From Erwinia piriflorinigrans CFBP 5888 (GTDB taxonomy: Bacteria > Pseudomonadota > Gammaproteobacteria > Enterobacterales > Enterobacteriaceae), in assembly GCF_001050515.1 (NCBI RefSeq), contig NZ_CAHS01000015.1, forward strand, positions 434,001 to 498,000: DNA of 64,000 nt. Reading direction: 5' to 3'. This document shows, one piece after another, positions 41,261-50,579 of the stretch. The notes under the pieces are model-generated. The model made no database searches, was not told the origin of the DNA, and saw only the letters and a list, made by a program, of their open reading frames with translations. Position 1 is the first letter of the stretch. Each line of letters opens with the position of its first letter. A program made the position numbers and the translations under genes.

Positions 41261-42727
41261 TTAGCGTTGATCGCCGGTCTGTATCAACCTGCGTAGCAGC
41301 GGGCTTAGGAAGACCAGCAGCAGGCCCACCACAACGCTGCCCCAGCCAAGCAGGCTAAAGATATGGCTGTAGCCCGGGTTGGTTAGCAGCGGCGTGCTGC
41401 CGCTGTTTTCCGGCATCAGCGCCGAAACATACCCGGCCAACACCGATGCAACGCCGGTGGTCATCATCCAGCAGCCCATCATTACGCCCTGATAGCGTAC
41501 CGGTGCCAGCTTGCCGATCATCGCATAGCCAATGGGCGAGATCAGCAGTTCACCGATGCTCTGCAACACATAGCTGGTGACAATCCATTTAAACGCGACC
41601 AGGCCATCGCCGCCCGCCAGCGCAATGCCGCACGGCAACACCAGCATGCCAAGCCCGATAAAGAACAGTGAGCAAGCGAATTGTCGCGGGATGTCGATAC
41701 GCCAGCCGCGCTCGCGCAGACGACGGAAAGAGAGTGCCAGCAGCGGGCCACCAAAGACGATCACCAACGTGTTGGTGTTTTGCACCCACTGCGGGGCAAC
41801 CTGAATACCGTAAACATTGAGATTGATATTGTGTTCGGTAAACAACATCAGGCCCATTGGTGCCAGCTGATACAGCGTCCAGAACACCAACGCACCGAGC
41901 GAAAGCAATAAATAAGCGCTCATGCGGCGCTGCTCGTCATGCGGGCGATGGCGCAGTGTCGTCAGGCACAGCATCAGGAAAACAGCCGCCCCCAGCACCA
42001 GAACAAAGCTGCCGGTGAATCCGGCATGATGCAACATCAGGCGAATGGTCGGTACTAACAACAGCAGAATCGCCAGCCCGCCAAGCAGACGCCAGCGGAA
42101 CTGGCTGCGGCTGGCCTGTAGCAGCGGCGTGTTGATATCGGCGAGAGTCTTCCAGCATAACAGCGATATGATTATGGCTACCGTATTGCCTGTGGTGGCA
42201 AACAGGAAAAGCGCTTCGTAGTGTTCGCTAAGCTGAAAATACCCCGCGCCGGTGAAGCCGAGAAAGAAACCGAGGTTCATCCCGGCGTAGTTCCACAGAA
42301 AAGCGCTCTCTCGGCGGTTATCCTGAGGAGAGAAGCGCTGGGTCAGCATCATATTGATACAGGTCACATTAAGTCCGCTGCCGGTCAGGAACATCGCCAG
42401 CCCCCAGTACAATCCTTCTGCGCTCTGCCCCGACAGCGTCCAGCAACCGGCGATTTGTAACACCATGCCGAGGGTAAAAAGGCTCCGGTTGCTGAGAAAA
42501 CGCCCGCCCAGATAACCGCCGAACAGGTGCAGTCCGTAGTTAAATGCGCCAAAAACTCCCATCATGGTATTGGCCTGCCCCTCACTAAAACCGAGCCGTT
42601 TGGTGGCATACAGCACCAGGCTGGAGTAAAGCACCGCAAAGCCCATCGTGGCAAAAGTTTGGATAAAGAACAGCGCGCCGGTTCCCGCCGTAGCTCGCTG
42701 TAGGGGTATCTGGTTGGTATGTTCCAC
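41261..42727 (-). CDS. POT/PTR2-family peptide transporter with unusual N-terminus
   Basis: 488 residues from GTG 42727, which has GAGG six bases upstream; an ATG at 42772 with AAGG before it would give 503 residues. About twelve to fourteen membrane helices with the POT layout. The first helix, where standard proton-coupled peptide transporters carry ExxERFxYYG, reads FFIQTFATMGFAVLYSSLVLY: the acidic and arginine residues are gone. It therefore belongs to a divergent branch whose coupling and substrate may differ from DtpA-D. Confidence 0.8.
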   Translation of the reverse strand: MEHTNQIPLQRATAGTGALFFIQTFATMGFAVLYSSLVLYATKRLGFSEGQANTMMGVFGAFNYGLHLFGGYLGGRFLSNRSLFTLGMVLQIAGCWTLSGQSAEGLYWGLAMFLTGSGLNVTCINMMLTQRFSPQDNRRESAFLWNYAGMNLGFFLGFTGAGYFQLSEHYEALFLFATTGNTVAIIISLLCWKTLADINTPLLQASRSQFRWRLLGGLAILLLLVPTIRLMLHHAGFTGSFVLVLGAAVFLMLCLTTLRHRPHDEQRRMSAYLLLSLGALVFWTLYQLAPMGLMLFTEHNINLNVYGIQVAPQWVQNTNTLVIVFGGPLLALSFRRLRERGWRIDIPRQFACSLFFIGLGMLVLPCGIALAGGDGLVAFKWIVTSYVLQSIGELLISPIGYAMIGKLAPVRYQGVMMGCWMMTTGVASVLAGYVSALMPENSGSTPLLTNPGYSHIFSLLGWGSVVVGLLLVFLSPLLRRLIQTGDQR

Positions 42728-42893
42728 CGCTAACCTCGATTTTCCTGCCAAAATAAGCCGGTCATTATGCACCTTTCATCCGGAGGGTGGAGGCAGATTT
42801 ACGTTAAGCCCCGGATAAACCTGCATTAGTGGTGCTTAAAGCAGCAGACTGCTGTAAAAGTGGCTAAACGCACCAGATTTTCTGCAATGATGG

Positions 42894-42922
42894 TTGACCG
42901 CTGCAGGTGATTTCCTTACATT
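42894..42922 (+). promoter_or_regulatory. Promoter of the serine tRNA gene
   Basis: TTGACC (42894-42899), a 17-base spacer and TACATT (42917-42922), followed by the GC-rich discriminator AGCGCCCGTC typical of stringently controlled stable-RNA promoters. It lies about 35 bases before the tRNA. Confidence 0.7.
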
Positions 42923-42957
42923 AGCGCCCGTCAGCAATCTGATTGCGGCAACAATAT

Positions 42958-43045
42958 GGTGAGGTGTCCGAGTGGCTGAAGGAGCACGCCTGGAAAGTGT
43001 GTATACGGCAACGTATCGAGGGTTCGAACCCCTCTCTCACCACCA
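42958..43045 (+). tRNA. serX: tRNA-Ser (GGA), encoded CCA
   Basis: 88 bases including CCA. The acceptor GGTGAGG pairs with CTCACC, the anticodon loop is CTGGAAA (anticodon GGA), there is a long type II variable arm (GTATACGGCAACGTAT), and the T arm GGGTTCGAACCCC. It is almost identical to E. coli serX/serW and sits one gene away from ghrA, as serX does in E. coli. Confidence 0.97.
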
Positions 43046-43087
43046 TATTTGAAGAGAATGCCTGAGCGAAAGTTCAGGCATTTTTTT
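43029..43087 (+). repeat. Direct repeat copy 1: tRNA-Ser 3' end plus terminator
   Basis: 59 bases covering the last 17 bases of the tRNA, a short AT-rich link and the complete terminator. Repeated at 43215-43273 with one mismatch, 186 bases downstream. Confidence 0.93.
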
Positions 43088-43088
43088 T
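43059..43088 (+). terminator. Terminator of the serine tRNA
   Basis: Stem TGCCTGA/TCAGGCA with an 8-base loop GCGAAAGT, followed by eight T. An identical stem-loop with seven T is at 43245-43273. Confidence 0.95.
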
Positions 43089-43119
43089 GCATATTTCCCG
43101 GATGAGAGAGGGAGTGAAG

Positions 43120-43208
43120 AACCCTCGCCAGGGTTCGACAAAACGGCAGGACGGCCGTTTTGCACAGCCGCAGGCTGCCCGCCAGGGCGGGGCACAGGGA
43201 TGTGCCCC
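43120..43208 (+). other. Chain of five small hairpins between the two tRNA-tail repeats (possible structured RNA)
   Basis: Five consecutive inverted repeats: AACCCT/AGGGTT (43120-43135), CAAAACGGC/GCCGTTTTG (43139-43162), CAGCC/GGCTG (43165-43177), CCCGC/GCGGG (43178-43191) and GGGGCACA/TGTGCCCC (43189-43208). The fourth and fifth overlap by three bases and so would compete. The arrangement recalls the rtT repeat units downstream of E. coli tyrT, which also carry tRNA 3' ends. If transcription passes the first terminator, a stable processed RNA ending at the second terminator would result. Confidence 0.6.
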
Positions 43209-43214
43209 GTGATC

Positions 43215-43273
43215 CCCCTCTCTCACCACCATATTTAAAGAGAATGCCTGAGCGAAAGTTCAGGCATTTTTTT
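43215..43273 (+). repeat. Direct repeat copy 2: tRNA-Ser 3' end plus terminator
   Basis: 58 of 59 bases match copy 1 (only G43051 versus A43237 differs). It retains CTCACCACCA and the full terminator but no tRNA body. Confidence 0.93.
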
Positions 43274-43303
43274 GTGCGCATAACCTCACTTTACTCGCCC
43301 CTA

Positions 43304-44455
43304 CTAGCGGCGACATGTCACCGTTTCCCACCCCGCCACCGTCAACACTATTAACGTCGTTAGCCCATTAACCATCAGCCGATCGGTAAAGAAAGCTACC
43401 GTTGTCAGCACTAACAGCGCAATAAGTCCGGCGACGTGGGATAGCGGGAAGCGTTTATACACCATGAGCTTATAAACGCCATTTGTCAGTAAATATAACG
43501 CCGGCCCTGCCAGCAATACGGTGGCGCTAATTCCATCGTTCTGACCGTCGGGATGGGCAATGACCAGCTCATTGCCCACGGCGCAAACAATGATGGCCCC
43601 GACCAGCACAACATGCACATAGTGAAAACAGGCCCCCATCTGCCCCGGGTTTTCAGCATGCTGGATAGCATGGCTCCCTGCGCTGCTGCTGGTATCAAAA
43701 TAGATCCACCACATCGCCAGACTACCCAGAAACGCCACTAGCGAAGCGATAATCACCGATGGATGCCAGGTCTCAATGTCACTCAGCGTGGCACCGGTAG
43801 TCAGAATCGTTTCGCCCAGCGCAACGATCACAAATAACTGACAGCGTTCAGCGAGATGGTGACCTTCAATAGTCCACTCGCTGCGGCTATCAGATCGCCC
43901 CAGCCAGGGCAGCGCAAAGCCGATCATCGGCGAAAAGTATTCACAGGCCACGGCAATTGCCCACAGAAATAGCCGAGCTTCTCCCGTTACCACACTTCCC
44001 AGCCCCCAAAACAGCGCGGAAATGCACATCCATCCGAGAATACGCTGAAAATTAGGTCGCAGCGGATGAGCTGGCGGAAGCAGCCATAAAGTCGCGGCGC
44101 TGCGCCCTACCTGCATGGTGATATAAAACAAAGCAAAAACCCAGCCGCGCCCGGTGAATGCCTGCGGGAGTGCCGCTGCTGCAAACACGCCAGGCAGCAT
44201 GATCGCAAACAGCAGCAGGCGAATTTGTCGGGTATCGGGGTTAAACCAGTTAGTCATCCAGGCGGTATATTGCCAGGCCAGCCAGACGGCAAACCACAGC
44301 AGCAGAGTTTGCAGCGCGCCAATAGCGGTTAGATGATGCAGTAAGTAGTGTGAAAGTTGCGTAACGGCGAAAACATAGATCAGATCAAACAGCAATTCGG
44401 AAAACGACACGCTGGCACCGTGATCGTCACGAACACGTAACAAATTTTGCTGCAT
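43304..44455 (-). CDS. LtrA-family (low temperature requirement A) membrane protein
   Basis: 383 residues from the ATG at 44455 (MQQNLLRVRDDHGASVSFSE), with AGGA nine bases upstream; the frame is open to 44497. About ten membrane helices. FSELLFDLIYVFAVTQLSH near the N-terminus and GEAR...ERCQLFVIVALGETILTTG later are the hallmarks of the LtrA family, named from a cold-sensitive Listeria mutant; molecular function is unknown. Single gene. Confidence 0.85.
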   Translation of the reverse strand: MQQNLLRVRDDHGASVSFSELLFDLIYVFAVTQLSHYLLHHLTAIGALQTLLLWFAVWLAWQYTAWMTNWFNPDTRQIRLLLFAIMLPGVFAAAALPQAFTGRGWVFALFYITMQVGRSAATLWLLPPAHPLRPNFQRILGWMCISALFWGLGSVVTGEARLFLWAIAVACEYFSPMIGFALPWLGRSDSRSEWTIEGHHLAERCQLFVIVALGETILTTGATLSDIETWHPSVIIASLVAFLGSLAMWWIYFDTSSSAGSHAIQHAENPGQMGACFHYVHVVLVGAIIVCAVGNELVIAHPDGQNDGISATVLLAGPALYLLTNGVYKLMVYKRFPLSHVAGLIALLVLTTVAFFTDRLMVNGLTTLIVLTVAGWETVTCRR

Positions 44456-44926
44456 GGGGATATTCCTGTGAGGAGGTGTCACCTTGATAATAATCATGCG
44501 CCATCAGCACGAAAAGCGAATTATATTTGTTGACCTATGCCGTCCGTCAGGGGGGATAGCGTCACGAACGGCGCGGTGCCGGGTAGCAAGATCGGCAGCG
44601 GCAAAGGAACCGCCAGGCCAGGTCAGCATTGAAAGAGTAAAGACGTTGTATGCCACACCCATGCTCCACATAAGTAAAATTTGCGAAAAATATCAGGAGA
44701 CCGGTTTGAGACAAAATGGCTATCTCTCTGTAAAGCGGGTGAGGATAAGGCGGTAATGGGCAATGAGCGATCGCCCCTATAAAAGAATAGCCGCCCAAGC
44801 CTTGACCCCGTTTTTTTGCATGGCTAAAAAAATGTGACGTCTCGCACAAACTGACTATTCTCTCTCGCAAAATCTTTACTATCTTATCCTCACATTGCTA
44901 CCCATTTGGAAAGCCCCAGGTATCCC
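44456..44926. other. Divergent spacer between the LtrA-like and nitroreductase genes
   Basis: About 470 bases. No gene or tRNA is recognisable. A short minus-strand frame here (44562-44870) lacks resemblance to known proteins. Confidence 0.35.
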
Positions 44927-45667
44927 ATGAATGAAATAACCCAATTACTGAAGAGTCATCGCAGCGACCGCAGCTATCTTGATAAACCTGTCCCTGAAGA
45001 GGTGCTGGATGACATTATTGAAACAGCCTGGCGTGCGCCGACATCGGTCAATTCACAACAGGTCTCACTGGTGGTGATCCGTGACGCGGCTACCCGCGCG
45101 CGCATTGCTGAACTGGCGGGTGGTCAGGCGTGGATTGCAAAAGCCCCGGTATTTATCACCGTCGTGCTGGACATGTATAAAAGCCAACAGGGCATTGCCG
45201 CTGAGGGTAAAAAACAGATTGCCCATGAGAGCATTGAAAGCCTGATCTCCGGGTCGACCGATGTGGGTATCGCGCTGGGTGCGCTGATGACCGCCGCTCG
45301 TTCACACGGTCTGGGGATCGTTCCGATTGGCGGCATTCGCCGCGAACCGCAAGCGATGATTGAACTGCTACAGCTGCCGGAGCTCACCTTCCCGGTAGCA
45401 GGCGTGGTACTCGGCTATATCGACAGCCCCGCGGCGGAAAAACCGCGCATGTCGCTGGCGGGCTTCCGCCATAATGAACGCTATGATACGAGCGTGCTGC
45501 CGGAGGTGATCAAAGCCTACAACCGCGTGCTCACCGCTCACTGGCAGCAAAGCGGGCGTGAAGATGGTGAAAACTGGGGGAACAATACGGCCAGCTATTA
45601 TCAACATATCTACTTCCCACAGGTACAGCCAGCGATCCTCAAACAGGGATTTGGTGTTAACAAATAA
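44927..45667 (+). CDS. NADPH-dependent nitroreductase, NfsA/FRP-like
   Basis: 246 residues from the ATG at 44927 (MNEITQLLKSHRSDRSYLD), with AGG six bases upstream. FMN-binding nitroreductase fold: HRSDRSYLDKPV, APTSVNSQQVSLVVI, and a C-terminal arm as in NfsA (about 240 residues). Such enzymes reduce nitroaromatics and quinones with NADPH. It lies between ltrA and phoH, where E. coli has pga and other genes. Confidence 0.85.
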   Translation: MNEITQLLKSHRSDRSYLDKPVPEEVLDDIIETAWRAPTSVNSQQVSLVVIRDAATRARIAELAGGQAWIAKAPVFITVVLDMYKSQQGIAAEGKKQIAHESIESLISGSTDVGIALGALMTAARSHGLGIVPIGGIRREPQAMIELLQLPELTFPVAGVVLGYIDSPAAEKPRMSLAGFRHNERYDTSVLPEVIKAYNRVLTAHWQQSGREDGENWGNNTASYYQHIYFPQVQPAILKQGFGVNK

Positions 45668-45675
45668 AGACAAAC

Positions 45676-45697
45676 AAGCCCGGCATTGCCGGGCTTT
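45676..45697. terminator. Terminator shared by the nitroreductase and phoH
   Basis: AAGCCCGGC-ATT-GCCGGGCTT with short T/A flanks, between convergent genes ending at 45667 and 45745. It can serve at least the plus strand. Confidence 0.75.
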
Positions 45698-45744
45698 CGA
45701 CGTCAACGGGGCAGTGGAACACTGCCCCGAAATGTGTCAACAGG

Positions 45745-46533
45745 TTAATCGTAGGCCAGCAGTGCGCGCTGGCACAGCTCGGAACGGACACAATCTTGTT
45801 TAGCAAAACGAACCACGCCCACCATGTCATCTTCGGTAAAGCGCGCCAGTGCATCATGAAGGCCGGACTGAACGTGAGCGGGCAAATCACATTGGGTAAT
45901 ATCGCCGTTCACAATCACCGTCACGTTCTCCCCTAGCCGGGTCAGGAACATTTTCATTTGCGCAGCGGTCACGTTCTGCGCCTCATCAAGGATCACCACC
46001 GCATTTTCGAAGGTGCGGCCGCGCATATAGGCAAATGGGGCAATTTCTACCTTACCAATTTCAGGCCGCAGGCAGTATTGCATAAAGGAAGAGCCGAGAC
46101 GTTTAACCAGAACGTCATAGACAGGTCGGAAATAAGGGGCAAACTTTTCCGAGATATCCCCCGGAAGGAATCCCAAATCCTCATCCGCCTGCAGTACCGG
46201 GCGCGTGACGATAATCCTGTCAACATCCTTGTGTATCAGGGCCTCGGCCGCTTTTGCGGCACTGATCCAGGTTTTACCACAACCTGCTTCGCCAGTGGCA
46301 AAGATCAATTTCTTACTTTCTATGGCATTGAGATAGTGCGCCTGAGCGTCGTTTCTGGCTTCAATTGGCGAATGGTCACGGCTGTCACGCGCCATACCGA
46401 TTGAGTCTAACCCGCCCATCTGCACCAGCGAGGTGACCGATTCTTCTTCGCGCTGACGATGGCTGCGTGAATCGCTACGAAGGACACGCTTAGCTTCACG
46501 ACGCGCTTTGATCACTGCTTTCTGTCTTCCCAT
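45745..46533 (-). CDS. phoH: PhoH family ATPase
   Basis: 262 residues, nearly the same as the core of E. coli PhoH. Walker A GEAGCGKT at 81-88 and Walker B VVILDEAQNV. PhoH is a cytoplasmic ATP-binding protein with helicase/RNA-linked features; its physiological role is not settled. E. coli expresses it from a PhoB-dependent promoter, but I could not identify a clear Pho box upstream here. Next to efeB, as in E. coli. Confidence 0.94.
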   Translation of the reverse strand: MGRQKAVIKARREAKRVLRSDSRSHRQREEESVTSLVQMGGLDSIGMARDSRDHSPIEARNDAQAHYLNAIESKKLIFATGEAGCGKTWISAAKAAEALIHKDVDRIIVTRPVLQADEDLGFLPGDISEKFAPYFRPVYDVLVKRLGSSFMQYCLRPEIGKVEIAPFAYMRGRTFENAVVILDEAQNVTAAQMKMFLTRLGENVTVIVNGDITQCDLPAHVQSGLHDALARFTEDDMVGVVRFAKQDCVRSELCQRALLAYD

Positions 46534-47058
46534 AGTGGCACCTTACAGTTGGTTTCATTTCCCGCATCAATTGTATTGACGCGATTACGTGAACGCTTTA
46601 GAGGTTGTGGCTTCCTTTTAAGCCTTGTACGGCCGTTAAAACAAATGCATGGCAAAGGAGCATTGCAATGCACCGCAAAGGACTATAAGAACAGAATGGT
46701 GATTGGAGGTGAAAAGAAGTGAAAACGGAAGAAGAGAATTGTTCCCCACAGGTTATTGCGTTGAAACATCGTCTGGCTAATGGCCCGCGAAAGGATTTCT
46801 GCATCCGCTCTCTCCATAGTGAAATACTATTTGCGAAAAACAACAGCAAATTCATATTCTGCATTATAGCTAAAAAATGCAACACTTTTTTTATGGTTGG
46901 TATAACGAAAGCGTCTTTTCCTTATAAATCAGTCTGTTATATTTATTTTTTATAAGTAATATGCGCTTAATGATGTTTTTTTAACCAAAAAGGATGGGGG
47001 CGATATAAAGAGGGGATCAAGGGTGAATTAGCGGATTACAATTAATCCGCTAATGACA
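46534..47058. other. Spacer between phoH and efeB
   Basis: About 525 bases, AT-rich in its second half (46800-46990), without a recognisable gene. At 47027-47054 a perfect 12-bp stem (ATTAGCGGATTA with its complement, 4-base loop) lies right after the efeB stop, likely an RNA 3'-end structure although no T tract follows it on the minus strand. Confidence 0.45.
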
Positions 47059-48351
47059 TCATGAGGAGAGTAACCCCTGTGCCAGATAATGTTGCTCATC
47101 AGGCACGCCCGGCAGTGCAAAAAAATAGCCCCCGCCAACCGGCTTAATATACTCTTCCAGCGCTTCCCCGTTTAACCGTTTCTGCACCGTCAGAAAGCCT
47201 TTTTCCAAATCATGTTGATAGCATATAAACAGCAGCCCCATTTCCAGCTGGCCGGAATTTGACACGCCGAGTGAATAACTGTAACCACGGCGCAGCAGCA
47301 GGCTGCTCTGGGTTTGCGCGGTACGTGGATTCGCCAGACGGATATGTGCATCCAGCGGAATAATATCCCCTGCCGGATCGCTGGCATAGTCCGGCACATC
47401 ATGCTCCTGCTTCATCCCTAACGGCGCCCCACTGTGCTTCTCGCGACCAAATATGGTCTGCTGTTCGCGCAGCGGGGTACGATCCCAGAACTCGACGCGG
47501 AACTGAATGATACGCGCAGCCTGATAGCTGCCGCCCACCGCCCACGCCGGTTCGCCCTGCTCTTTACTGACCCAAAGGATATTGTTCATTAATCCACGAT
47601 CGGTGCTATCAGGATTGGCGGTGCCATCCTTAAAGCCCAACAGATTAATCGGCGTTTCTTTGCCTTTGCTGCGCGCAGCATGGTTAGAAATAAATCCTTC
47701 ACGTCGCCAGCGTACGCTAAGCAGATCCGGCGAATGCTTGATGATATCGCGCAAGGCGTGGATAACCGTATCATTGGTATTTGCGCAGATTTGCAATAGC
47801 AGGTCACCGTGGCACAGGCTGGCGTCTAACGCATCGTTTGGGAATCGCGTCATGGGCTGAAGCCTCAGTGGTTTCAACCCCTGCAAGCCGAAGCGCTCAT
47901 CAAACAACGAAGTGCCGACAGAAACGGTGATGGTCAGGTTATCCGGCCAGATATCCTCGCCGAGAATACCGGAATCCATCGGTGGAAGCTGCGGATTGGT
48001 CACCAGCGGTGCTTTCCCCCCGGTGGTCAGAAAGGCAATTCGCGCGGTAAGCAGCCTGAACAAACGTTCAAGGTCGGCCTTATCACTGGCCAGAACATCA
48101 AATGCCACCAGCATCATCGCCGCCTGCTGCGGCGTTGTGATCCCCGCCTGATGCGCACCATAAAACGGCTGGCGCTCCTCACGGGCACCGGGTGACAGCG
48201 TACCCGGTGAAGAGCTTTTGTCACCAACAGCAGGCATTGCTGCATGAGCAGGGCAACCGCCAGCGACCGCCAGGGCACCGCTAAGAATGCCCATTCCCTT
48301 GAGTAAACGGCGGCGTGACGCTAACGCCACCCCGTCAGATTTTTTTACCAT
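47059..48351 (-). CDS. efeB: Periplasmic haem peroxidase EfeB (DyP type)
   Basis: 430 residues. A twin-arginine signal (SRRRLLKG followed by a hydrophobic stretch to about residue 37) sends the folded haem protein to the periplasm. DyP motif GFKDGTANP supplies the distal aspartate. EfeB works with EfeO and EfeU in iron uptake at low pH, oxidising ferrous iron or acting on haem. Six bases follow the efeO stop. Confidence 0.95.
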   Translation of the reverse strand: MVKKSDGVALASRRRLLKGMGILSGALAVAGGCPAHAAMPAVGDKSSSPGTLSPGAREERQPFYGAHQAGITTPQQAAMMLVAFDVLASDKADLERLFRLLTARIAFLTTGGKAPLVTNPQLPPMDSGILGEDIWPDNLTITVSVGTSLFDERFGLQGLKPLRLQPMTRFPNDALDASLCHGDLLLQICANTNDTVIHALRDIIKHSPDLLSVRWRREGFISNHAARSKGKETPINLLGFKDGTANPDSTDRGLMNNILWVSKEQGEPAWAVGGSYQAARIIQFRVEFWDRTPLREQQTIFGREKHSGAPLGMKQEHDVPDYASDPAGDIIPLDAHIRLANPRTAQTQSSLLLRRGYSYSLGVSNSGQLEMGLLFICYQHDLEKGFLTVQKRLNGEALEEYIKPVGGGYFFALPGVPDEQHYLAQGLLSS

Positions 48352-48357
48352 TGCTGA

Positions 48358-49488
48358 TTAATCCAAACCCAGAGTGCCACGTAGCAGAGAAAGGTCTTCG
48401 GCCAGCGCCGTGACAGGGCCTTTCAGCGCCTTGCGATCGGCATCAGTTAACTTTTCATAAGATTCAAAGCCGTCTTTAGTGCGGTACTTGGTCAGGATGG
48501 CATCAACCTTGTTAAAGTTACCGTCTACTTTCGCCAGCAGTTGCGGATCGACCTTCTCCACCAACGGACGCAGCAGATTGACGATTTTCTGTGCCCCGTC
48601 AACGTTGGCCTGGAAATCCCACAGATCGGTACGGCTATAACGATCTTCTTCACCTGAAATTTTGCTGGCGGCGATTTCTTCAATCAGTCCAGCTGCGCCA
48701 CCTACCACTTTGCCCGGCGGGAAAGCCAGCTCGCTGACTCGTGTCTGTAAATCCAGCACATTTTTATAAAGCTGGTCGGCGAATTTATCCATCCCTTTGG
48801 TGGTGTTATCCGCAAACAGCACTTTCTCCAGGCGGTGGAAGCCGGTAAAGGCCGGATCTTCTGCTTTCTTCTCGAAGTCATCCTCACGGGCATCAATCGC
48901 ACTGTCCAGATCGGAAAACAGCTCGGCGATCGGTTCAATACGCTCATAATGCTGGCGGGTCGGCGCGTACAGCGCTTTCGCTTTGGTCAAGTCCCCTGCT
49001 TTCACCGCATCGGTGAAGGCTTTCGTCCCCGCCACCAGCTGTTCAACTTCTTGCGTAACGTACAGCTTATAGTTGGCTATCGGCCCAACCAGCTGCATCA
49101 GCTCCGGCTTACCATCATTAGCCTGCTGGTCGCCGCTGGCTTTGACAATCAGTTTGCCCTTCGGATTGCTCAACAGACCGCAGGTCATGTCGTATTCACC
49201 GGCCTCCAGATTAGCGGTCATCTTCTGCGTAAAGCCTGGCGCAATATTTTCGCGCTCTTCCACTACCATCACCCCTTTGAGGATCTCCCACTCGAGTCCT
49301 TTCTGGCTGTTATTCTGGATGATAAATTGGGTTTTCCCGGCAGCCACCGTCAGCGTCATCGGCTCACACTGCCGATCGTTTACGCTAACTTTGACCTTTG
49401 GGATGTCCGCTGCCAGGGTCGTACCCGATGAGGTTAAAGCTGCCAGCAGGGCGATATTCAGCGCGTGACGGCGAAAATCTGTGATCAT
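48358..49488 (-). CDS. efeO: Periplasmic iron-uptake protein EfeO
   Basis: 376 residues from the ATG at 49488 ([22 protein letters not shown]), one more than E. coli; the frame is open for 47 further codons but those overlap the spacer to efeU. Sec signal to about residue 26, an N-terminal cupredoxin domain (to about 120) and a C-terminal M75-peptidase-like helical domain with the HxxE metal motif ([10 protein letters not shown]). It captures iron and passes it to EfeU. Confidence 0.96.
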   Translation of the reverse strand: MITDFRRHALNIALLAALTSSGTTLAADIPKVKVSVNDRQCEPMTLTVAAGKTQFIIQNNSQKGLEWEILKGVMVVEERENIAPGFTQKMTANLEAGEYDMTCGLLSNPKGKLIVKASGDQQANDGKPELMQLVGPIANYKLYVTQEVEQLVAGTKAFTDAVKAGDLTKAKALYAPTRQHYERIEPIAELFSDLDSAIDAREDDFEKKAEDPAFTGFHRLEKVLFADNTTKGMDKFADQLYKNVLDLQTRVSELAFPPGKVVGGAAGLIEEIAASKISGEEDRYSRTDLWDFQANVDGAQKIVNLLRPLVEKVDPQLLAKVDGNFNKVDAILTKYRTKDGFESYEKLTDADRKALKGPVTALAEDLSLLRGTLGLD

Positions 49489-49544
49489 TAAGTCATTCCT
49501 GTCAGAGAGTTGAAACGGGCAGATCGATGACCTGCCTGGCAAAA

Positions 49545-50378
49545 TCAGCGTATCGCAGAGGCCGCAGAAGATGGCGTACGCCCGGGCATGAAAAACAGCA
49601 GCAGTGCAGGCACCAGGTAAATAAACCACATCGCCACTTCACTGATGCTTGGCGCTTCCTGATAACCCAGCAGCCCTTCCAGCAACGTGCCAAAGACGCT
49701 GTGGGTGGAGAGGACTTGACTGAAGTCAAAGGCCATGTCCTGGAAGTGGTTCCACAGCCCTGCTTCGTGGAAAGCGCGCACGGCTCCAGCTGCCAGCCCT
49801 GCGGCAACAAAAATAATAAACAGGCTGGTCCATTTAAAGAAACTGGCCAGATTAAGGCGCACACCGCCCCAATATATCAGCATCCCCAGTACGATAGCCG
49901 TCCCCAGGCCCAGCATCGCCCCAAGCGGGGGCGCGTATCCCAAGTCCTGTTGAAAGGCCGCCAGCAGAAAGAACACCGATTCCAGGCCTTCTCGTGCTAC
50001 GGCAAGGAACACCATCAGGATCAGCGCCCAGCCACTGCTGCTGCCCTTTTGTAACGCGTTGTCTACCGCGTCCTCCAGCTGCGCCTTCACATTACGTGAC
50101 ACTTTGCGCATCCAGAACACCATCCAAGTGAGGATCACCACGGCAATAACGGCAACCAGGCCTTCGAACAGCTCCTGCTGTTTTTGTGGGAATTCACCGG
50201 TTGTTTCATTGATAAACCAGCCCAGGCCAAGACACATGGCGGCAGCAACAAACACACCCGTCCACATAGCAGCAAACCACTGACCACGTCCGGTGCGTTT
50301 CAGATAGCTGGCGATCAGGCTGACAATCAGCGCCGCTTCCAGACCTTCGCGTAACATAATAAGAAACGGGACAAACAT
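49545..50378 (-). CDS. efeU: Ferrous iron permease EfeU
   Basis: 277 residues with seven membrane helices and the two iron-binding REGLE motifs ([12 protein letters not shown] near residue 8 and [10 protein letters not shown] near 138), as in yeast Ftr1. First gene of efeUOB with a Fur box upstream. The E. coli K-12 copy is frameshifted; this one is intact. Confidence 0.96.
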   Translation of the reverse strand: MFVPFLIMLREGLEAALIVSLIASYLKRTGRGQWFAAMWTGVFVAAAMCLGLGWFINETTGEFPQKQQELFEGLVAVIAVVILTWMVFWMRKVSRNVKAQLEDAVDNALQKGSSSGWALILMVFLAVAREGLESVFFLLAAFQQDLGYAPPLGAMLGLGTAIVLGMLIYWGGVRLNLASFFKWTSLFIIFVAAGLAAGAVRAFHEAGLWNHFQDMAFDFSQVLSTHSVFGTLLEGLLGYQEAPSISEVAMWFIYLVPALLLFFMPGRTPSSAASAIR

Positions 50379-50439
50379 GCCTTAAACCTCAACCAGGTGG
50401 AATTCCGTCAAGACGGGTAAAGAAAAGTAAAATACGAAC

Positions 50440-50458
50440 GATATGGATTATCATTATC
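50440..50458. promoter_or_regulatory. Fur box before efeU
   Basis: GATATGGATTATCATTATC matches the 19-base Fur consensus at 16 positions and is about 60 bases upstream of the efeU start, consistent with iron repression of efeUOB. Confidence 0.85.
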
Positions 50459-50542
50459 GGGAAAGGAAATACAAGTCAGAAGCCGATTTTTTTGTGCTGT
50501 TCAGGCCGCAGACTGGGCCGTCAGGGGCGGGGAGATAGTGAT

Positions 50543-50568
50543 GCGCTGATGCCGGGCGGCATCAGCGC
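50543..50568. repeat. Inverted repeat downstream of putP
   Basis: An 11-bp perfect stem (GCGCTGATGCC and its complement around GGGC) lies 12 bases past the putP stop. It has no T tract on the minus strand, so it may only stabilise the putP 3' end. Confidence 0.6.
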
Positions 50569-50579
50569 AGAACAGCCGT

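Noticed and set aside
43029-43273. Possible minimal CRISPR array
   Set aside because: Only two copies, and the repeat is a tRNA 3' end with terminator; no cas genes are present.
42931-43281. Minus-strand 116-codon frame with a repeated peptide over the serX region
   Set aside because: It runs antisense through the tRNA and both terminators; the repeated peptide is just the 59-bp DNA repeat translated twice.
46534-46640. Pho box upstream of phoH
   Set aside because: Expected from E. coli, but no pair of CTGTCA-like repeats with correct spacing is visible.
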